The notes under the pieces: generated by a model
What the model was told of the DNA's origin: nothing
Database searches by the model: none
The model's input: only the letters and a program-made list of their open reading frames with translations
In this document: piece by piece, positions 59,364-64,000 of the stretch
Position numbering within the stretch: position 1 is the first letter of the stretch
Layout: each line of letters starts with the position of its first letter
Program-made: the position numbers and the translations under genes
Assembly (NCBI GenBank): GCA_035640355.1
Contig: DASQWI010000022.1
Location: 1 to 64,000 of the forward strand
Source: Actinomycetota bacterium
GTDB lineage: Bacteria > Actinomycetota > UBA4738 > HRBIN12
Length of the DNA: 64,000 bases
Direction of reading: 5' to 3'

Positions 59364-61412
59364 GTGGCCCTCGGCTGGATCGTCGGCATCGATGTCGGAG
59401 GGACGTTCACCGACGCGATCGCGCTCCACCGCGACGGCCGAGCGAGGGTGGCGAAGGTCGCGTCGACGCCGAAGGATCCGTCGATCGCGCTCGTCGACGC
59501 GTTCGAGGAGCTGGTGAAGGACGGCGTCGAAGCAGCGGAGGTTGGTCTCGTCTTCCACGGCACGACCGTCGCCACGAACGCGATGCTCACCGGACGCGGG
59601 GGCCGCGTCGTGCTCCTGGCCACCGAAGGCTTCCGCGACATCATGGCGTTCCGGAACGGAACCAAGCCCCACCTGTACGACCTGCGGCAGCCGCGGCCGA
59701 ACGAGCTCGTCCGGCGCGAGGACCGACTCGACGTGCGGGAGCGCCTTTCCGGGCTCGGCGAGGTCGTCGAGCCGCTCACGCAAACGGAGATCGGCCGCGT
59801 CGTCGCCGAGGTGAAGGCTCGGCAGCCCCAGGCCGTCGCCATCGCGTTCCTGTTCAGCTACCTCCGCGACGACCACGAGCGCGCGCTTGCAGACGAGATC
59901 CGAAGCGCGCTCCCCGGCGTTCCCGTGACCGCGTCGTCGGAGATCGCGCGCGAGTTTCGCGAGTATCCGCGCACCGCGACGGCCGTCGTGAACGCCTCGC
60001 TCCGTCCGATCGTGGGGCGATACGTGGCCGACGCCGCCGCGGGGCTTCGTGAGATCGACGTCGACGCGCCATTTCTGGTCATGCAGTCGAACGGTGGATG
60101 CGTGCCGGCCGAGCGCGCCGAGCGCGAGGCGCACCGGCTGCTGCTCTCGGGGCCGACCGCCGGCGTTGCGGGCACGATCGCCCTCGCCGCACGTCACGGT
60201 GTCGACGGCGTCATCGCGTTCGACATGGGAGGCACGTCGCTTGACGTGTGTCTCGTGCAGGGGGGCGTGCCGCCGACGACCTCGACCCAGGTCGTTCAGG
60301 ACCATCCGATCCTCGCGCCGTCGGTCGACATCGTGACGGCGGGTGCCGGAGGCGGAAGCATCGCGGAGGTCGATCGGGCAGGACGGCTCCGCGTCGGTCC
60401 GCAGAGCGCCGGGGCGGATCCGGGACCGGCGGCGTACGGCCGCGGCGGGACCGACGCCACGCTCACGGACGCGCACGTCGTCGCGGGCATCCTCGGACCC
60501 ACGCCGCTCGCCGGGCGGCTGCCGCTCGACGTCGACGAGGCGCACGGTGCCGTCGGCGCGGTCGCCGGCCGTCTCGGGCTGGAACCGATCCGCGCGGCGG
60601 AAGGGATCATCGCGGTCGCCGCCGCGCACGGCGTTCGGGCGCTCCGTCGTGTCTCCGTCGAACGCGGTCTGGACCCGCGCGGATACGCACTCGTTGCGTT
60701 CGGTGGTGCGGGGCCGCTGCTCGCCGGCCGCGTTCTGGACGAGCTGGGCGTCGCGTCGGTACTGATCCCCGCGCATCCTGGGTTGTTCTCCGCACACGGC
60801 CTGATGGCGGCGAGCGTGCGGATCGACGACGCGCAGACGATCCTCCGTCTACTCGACGACGACGTCGCTCGGGAGCTGTTGACCTGGTACCGGGCGGCGA
60901 GCGCCCGACTCGTCGACCAGCTCCGCGATGACGGGATCTCGCGATCGAAGATCCGGATCATCGCCAGCGCGGACTGCCGGTACGAGGGTCAGGGCTACGA
61001 GCTCGAGCTGCCGGTTCCATCGGTCTCGAACCGCGGGATCGGCGCGCTCCCTCGCGCGTTCGCCGAACGGCACGCAGCGATGTACGGGCACGCGGATCCC
61101 CGCGAGACGGTCGAGATCGTCACGACGCGCGTGGCGGCGTTCGGCGACCTCGAGCGCCACGAGCCCGAACGCATCCCGCGCGGCACGAGGACGCCGCCAG
61201 ACGAGGCTCGCATCGGCGAGCGTCGTGCGCTCGTTCACGGCCTGACCGCGCCGCGCCGGGTGGCCGTGTATCGGCGCGAACACCTGCGATCGCGAAACGT
61301 CATCGACGGTCCGGCGATCGTCGAACAGATGGACTCGACGATCGTCGTGGGGCGGGGTCAGCGGGCGACCGTCGACGAGGAGGGGAGCCTGTGGCTCCGC
61401 GCCGCCCGATGA
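59364..61412 (+). CDS. hyuA: Hydantoinase/oxoprolinase subunit A
   Basis: A 682-residue ATP-dependent N-methylhydantoinase/5-oxoprolinase-type A subunit (ASKHA fold). N-terminal VGIDVGGTFTDAIAL, VFHGTTVATNAML, LLSGPTAGVAGTIALA and IAFDMGGTSLDVCLV are hallmarks, and the central GPQSAGADPGPAAYGRGG is intact. Together with the B subunit it opens cyclic amides at the cost of ATP. GTG start 19 bp after the LLM gene. Confidence 0.95.
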   Translation: MALGWIVGIDVGGTFTDAIALHRDGRARVAKVASTPKDPSIALVDAFEELVKDGVEAAEVGLVFHGTTVATNAMLTGRGGRVVLLATEGFRDIMAFRNGTKPHLYDLRQPRPNELVRREDRLDVRERLSGLGEVVEPLTQTEIGRVVAEVKARQPQAVAIAFLFSYLRDDHERALADEIRSALPGVPVTASSEIAREFREYPRTATAVVNASLRPIVGRYVADAAAGLREIDVDAPFLVMQSNGGCVPAERAEREAHRLLLSGPTAGVAGTIALAARHGVDGVIAFDMGGTSLDVCLVQGGVPPTTSTQVVQDHPILAPSVDIVTAGAGGGSIAEVDRAGRLRVGPQSAGADPGPAAYGRGGTDATLTDAHVVAGILGPTPLAGRLPLDVDEAHGAVGAVAGRLGLEPIRAAEGIIAVAAAHGVRALRRVSVERGLDPRGYALVAFGGAGPLLAGRVLDELGVASVLIPAHPGLFSAHGLMAASVRIDDAQTILRLLDDDVARELLTWYRAASARLVDQLRDDGISRSKIRIIASADCRYEGQGYELELPVPSVSNRGIGALPRAFAERHAAMYGHADPRETVEIVTTRVAAFGDLERHEPERIPRGTRTPPDEARIGERRALVHGLTAPRRVAVYRREHLRSRNVIDGPAIVEQMDSTIVVGRGQRATVDEEGSLWLRAAR

Positions 61413-63040
61413 ACGCGCGCACGGCACGAGGCGGACGGCGCCGCGGCGTGGACGGCCGGCTCGACCCGATCACGTTCGAGCTCGTTCAGGCCGGGCTCAT
61501 CTCGACGGCCGAGGAGATGGGCGTCGTCCTGAAGCGCTCGAGCTATAGCCCGATCATCCGCGACATGGAGGACTTCAGCTGCGCGATCTTCGACTCGGAC
61601 GGTGCGCTCGTCGCGCAGGCAGACTTCATCCCCGCCCAGCTCGGCGCGATGTCCCTCGTCGTCGGTTCGGTCCTCGAGCGGTGGGGGGACGAGGTGGACG
61701 ACGGCGACGTGTTCGTGGCTAACCACCCGTACATGGGGGCGATGCACACCCCGGACGTGAACATCCTCCAGCCCGTGTTCGTGGGTGGTCGGCTGTTCGC
61801 GTGGACGGGCGCGACGGCACATCACCTCGACGTCGGCGGGGTGAACCCCGGCACCGAGGGACCCGAGCTTCGCGAGATCTACGCGGAGGGCGTCGTGCTT
61901 CCGCCGATCCGGCTGTACAGGCGCGGTGCGGACAACCGTGATGTGTTCGATCTCCTGGCGGAGAACGTTCGCGATCCCGCGTCGACGATCTCGGACCTTC
62001 GAGCGCAGCGAGCGGCATGTGCGCTCGGGGAGCGGCGCGTGCGCGAGCTGATCGATCGGTTCGGCCATCGCGCCATCCGGACCGGCTTTCGTCAGGCGAT
62101 CGACGTCGTCGAACACTCCACGCGCGAGCTCCTCAAGGAGCTGCCGGACGGCGACGTCGAGGCCGAGGGCTTCATGGACGACGACGGCCGCGGAGGACCG
62201 GCGACGCGGATCCACGCGCGGATCACCAAGGAGCGAGATCGACTCAACGTCGACCTGTCCGGGTCGTCGCGTCAGGTGGCCGGTGCGTTCAACGTGCCGT
62301 GGGCGAGCACACGCGCGTCCGTCGTCTACGCGCTTCGTGCGATGACCGACCCATCGATGACTGCGAACGACGGGCTGCTGCGTCCCCTCCGGATCATCTG
62401 TCCGCGCGGGACGGTGCTCAACCCTGACCCGCCGGCCGCCGTCTCGGTTCGTCACAACACGTGCCAGCGGCTTGCCGACGTGCTCGTTCGCGCGTTCTCC
62501 GAGTTGTGGCCGAGCCGCGCCGTCGCGAGCAGCACCGTCACGTTCGCCGCGATGAACCTCGGCAGCCGTTCGCCGGCGACGGGACATCGCTCCGTGCTGA
62601 GCGACGTCCTCGGCGGCGGAACCGGCGCGCATCCGGACGGGGCGGGTCTCGACGGTGTCGATACGTATATGGCGAACGTGGGCTTGATGCCAGTCGAGGT
62701 GGCGGAGACGAACTACTCGGTCCGCGTCCTTCGCACCGAGCTCATCGACGGGTCGCAGGGTCGGGGAACCCACGACGGCGGGCGCGGTATCCGCCGCGAG
62801 TACCTGGTTCTCCAGGGACCCGAGGTGGCGACGTACTACGCGGAGCAAACGGATCCACGGTTCCGCCCCGCCGGAGTTGTGGGCGGGGGGGACGCCGCCC
62901 CGTCGCGCGTCACCGTGGTCGATCCGGGCGGGAACGCTCGCGACCTGCCGCAGAAGACGACGGTCGAGGTCGAGCAGGGGACGATCGTCCGGTTCGAGAC
63001 GAGCGGCGGCGGAGGGTACGGCCCGCCGGACGAGCGTTAG
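61409..63040 (+). CDS. hyuB: Hydantoinase/oxoprolinase subunit B
   Basis: A 543-residue B subunit: DPITFELVQAGLISTAEEMG, IIRDMEDFSCAIFDSDG, DVFVANHPYMGAMHTPDV and YVVR-type C-terminal ETSGGGGYGPP. The start ATG overlaps the hyuA stop (ATGA). Last gene of the operon; the RTX-like gene is convergent 4 bp away. Confidence 0.95.
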   Translation: MNARTARGGRRRGVDGRLDPITFELVQAGLISTAEEMGVVLKRSSYSPIIRDMEDFSCAIFDSDGALVAQADFIPAQLGAMSLVVGSVLERWGDEVDDGDVFVANHPYMGAMHTPDVNILQPVFVGGRLFAWTGATAHHLDVGGVNPGTEGPELREIYAEGVVLPPIRLYRRGADNRDVFDLLAENVRDPASTISDLRAQRAACALGERRVRELIDRFGHRAIRTGFRQAIDVVEHSTRELLKELPDGDVEAEGFMDDDGRGGPATRIHARITKERDRLNVDLSGSSRQVAGAFNVPWASTRASVVYALRAMTDPSMTANDGLLRPLRIICPRGTVLNPDPPAAVSVRHNTCQRLADVLVRAFSELWPSRAVASSTVTFAAMNLGSRSPATGHRSVLSDVLGGGTGAHPDGAGLDGVDTYMANVGLMPVEVAETNYSVRVLRTELIDGSQGRGTHDGGRGIRREYLVLQGPEVATYYAEQTDPRFRPAGVVGGGDAAPSRVTVVDPGGNARDLPQKTTVEVEQGTIVRFETSGGGGYGPPDER

Positions 63041-63044
63041 GGCG

Positions 63045-63623
63045 CTAGTCGGCGAAGCACGTCGCGACCTGCTCGACCCCGCTCACGTCGTCGTCCGGAT
63101 CTCCCTGGCCGACGTCGACGCCGAGCCCGCCGACGAGCGTGTCCCCGCCGGAGCTGTCGGCGGTCGCGAGGCACTGATCGTTGCCACGGCCGCCGAACAC
63201 CGCGTCGATGCCGTTGAAGTCCGTCAGGTGGTCGGCGCCGACCCCTCCGACCCAACGGTCGTTGCCGGCAGACGTCACGCCGCTGAAGTCGCGGCCCTTG
63301 CCGCCCCGGGAGACGTCGTCGTCCGCTCCCGGATCGAGGAAGTCCGAACCGCCCCCGCCGAGCAGACGGTCATCGCCACTCCCGCCCTGAAGCGTGTCGT
63401 CTCCGGTGTCCCCACGGAGGACGTCGTCGCCTGCAAGGCCGCGGATGATGTCGTTACCGCCGCCGCCGCAGATGACGTCGCGGCCGTCGGTTCCGCGCAG
63501 CCGGTCGTCCTGACCTGTGCCCTCGATCGTGCACCCGCCGGCAGCCACCATCGCCGCCGACATCCCCATGGTTCCGAACGCTAGAAGGATCACGGAGGCG
63601 ATGGCCGTTCCGCGTGCACGCAT
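63045..63623 (-). CDS. Secreted RTX-like calcium-binding repeat protein
   Basis: A 192-residue protein from ATG 63623 (AAGGAG upstream). Signal peptide about 1-29. The mature part is a run of hemolysin-type nonapeptides (GGGGNDIIRG, LAGDDVLRGDTGDDTLQGGSG) that form Ca2+-bound beta rolls; later repeats are degenerate. There is no toxin or protease domain, so it is a small extracellular Ca2+-binding protein of unknown role. Confidence 0.85.
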   Translation of the reverse strand: MRARGTAIASVILLAFGTMGMSAAMVAAGGCTIEGTGQDDRLRGTDGRDVICGGGGNDIIRGLAGDDVLRGDTGDDTLQGGSGDDRLLGGGGSDFLDPGADDDVSRGGKGRDFSGVTSAGNDRWVGGVGADHLTDFNGIDAVFGGRGNDQCLATADSSGGDTLVGGLGVDVGQGDPDDDVSGVEQVATCFAD

Positions 63624-63716
63624 GGCCACTCCTTTCGATCTGCCTCGATGGGCCGCCAATCCTATGGCCCCTCAATGGAGGGGTCGAAGCACGGGGACCC
63701 GGATGGTGCGAGACCG

Positions 63717-64000
63717 CTACGACCGCCCGGCCGCCTTCGCCAGCCGTACGGCGTCGTCCACCGACCCCGTCCACGGATCGCCGTGACCCGGAAGCAGCAC
63801 GTCGGCGGGTAGTCCGGTGAGGTCGTCGAGCGACCGCAACGCCAGCTCCGAGTCGCGATTCAGCGCGTCGGGATGGATCTGCGGTCCGGTACGTCCCGTA
63901 AGCGGGTTCAGCGTCGACATGGCGTCGCCGGTCACGAGGGCACGACGGCTTTCGAGCACCACGGCGCAGCTGCCCTCCGTGTGACCGGGCGCGTGGACCA
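63717..64000 (-). CDS. MBL-fold metallo-hydrolase, C-terminal part (5' end beyond window)
   Basis: The open frame enters from the right edge with VHAPGHTEGSCAVVLESRRA, then LVTGDAMSTLNPLTG and LLPGHGDPWTG. These are the third, fourth and fifth metal-site regions of the metallo-beta-lactamase fold (APGHTEGS, GDAM, GHG). The N-terminal HxHxDH site lies outside the window. The substrate is unknown. Confidence 0.85.
   Translation of the reverse strand, partial: VHAPGHTEGSCAVVLESRRALVTGDAMSTLNPLTGRTGPQIHPDALNRDSELALRSLDDLTGLPADVLLPGHGDPWTGSVDDAVRLAKAAGRS

Noticed and set aside
59139-62848. Two long minus-strand frames opposite the LLM/HyuA and HyuB genes
   Set aside because: Shadow frames of conserved hydantoinase genes, without motifs or ribosome-binding sites.
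63045-63623. Possible RTX toxin
   Set aside because: Only a short run of calcium-binding repeats after a signal peptide; no toxin, protease or type I secretion gene is nearby.

Overview
The window is high-GC DNA from an actinobacterial-type chromosome. Supporting features are a PAC2-family protein, a DUF222-HNH endonuclease, a sucrase/ferredoxin-like protein, four luciferase-like (LLM, often F420-dependent) oxidoreductases, bacterial Ku with stand-alone LigD-type modules, an IclR gene divergent from leuCD, and DUF1345 and DUF7218-like proteins. Many genes appear leaderless (a TANNNT hexamer 6-8 nt before the start codon) and 4-nt ATGA/GTGA overlaps are common. I cannot place it below phylum; an uncultivated soil or sediment Actinomycetota is an inference. 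No rRNA, tRNA, CRISPR array, phage or insertion sequence was seen, and no gene-free stretch exceeds about 225 bp.

Layout. 1-7763: receiver-domain membrane protein (cut by the edge), leuD-leuC, divergent IclR regulator with two palindromic operators, triple-PAS histidine kinase, PBP4-type peptidase. 7871-10999: RAM-domain protein, PAC2 protein, aldo/keto reductase, zinc alcohol dehydrogenase. 11006-12809: XRE-TPR regulator divergent from a 33-residue peptide gene and a 90-residue protein. 12799-17466: minus-strand genes (peptidase S51, ParB-like, phosphoesterase; LCP protein and LLM). 17506-20420: DNA-repair operon UdgX - ATP ligase - LigD-type polymerase - small basic protein. 20568-25247: Rieske oxygenase, CHRD protein, SAP/Rho_N-like protein, an Asp-rich repeat protein coupled to a JmjC oxygenase, and a sucrase/ferredoxin-like protein. 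25283-32638: 5'-3' exonuclease, DinB, WapI-like protein, AlkZ-like protein, peroxiredoxin, HD-GYP-PASTA protein and hypotheticals.

32777-39086 is a catabolic/transport operon (carbamoyl amidase, LLM, SsuABC/NMT1-type ABC transporter). 39311-42283 is a secreted subtilase. 42393-44784 is a MarR regulator with a divergent drug-type ABC exporter. 45008-48648 has a cupin with a zinc ribbon, a second SAP/Rho_N-like protein, a frameshifted DUF222-HNH gene, a LURP-one-like protein and a PRC-barrel protein. 48717-52910 has a coiled-coil sensor, Ku, a membrane protein and an unusual UspA-UspA-Rieske fusion. 52992-63040 holds a frameshifted MmcQ/YjbR-like gene, an SDR, a LivM remnant, then a tightly overlapped operon (deacetylase, two SDRs, C45 acyltransferase, LLM, hydantoinase A and B). 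The window ends with an RTX-like secreted protein and a truncated metallo-beta-lactamase-fold hydrolase.

Most interesting: (i) the Asp-rich octapeptide-repeat protein whose stop overlaps the start of a JmjC/cupin oxygenase, a candidate protein-hydroxylation system; (ii) an HD-GYP protein with an extracytoplasmic PASTA domain; (iii) an XRE-TPR regulator facing a tiny exported-peptide gene, resembling peptide quorum-sensing pairs; (iv) the UspA-UspA-Rieske fusion; (v) an operon uniting the covalent uracil-binding protein UdgX with end-joining enzymes.
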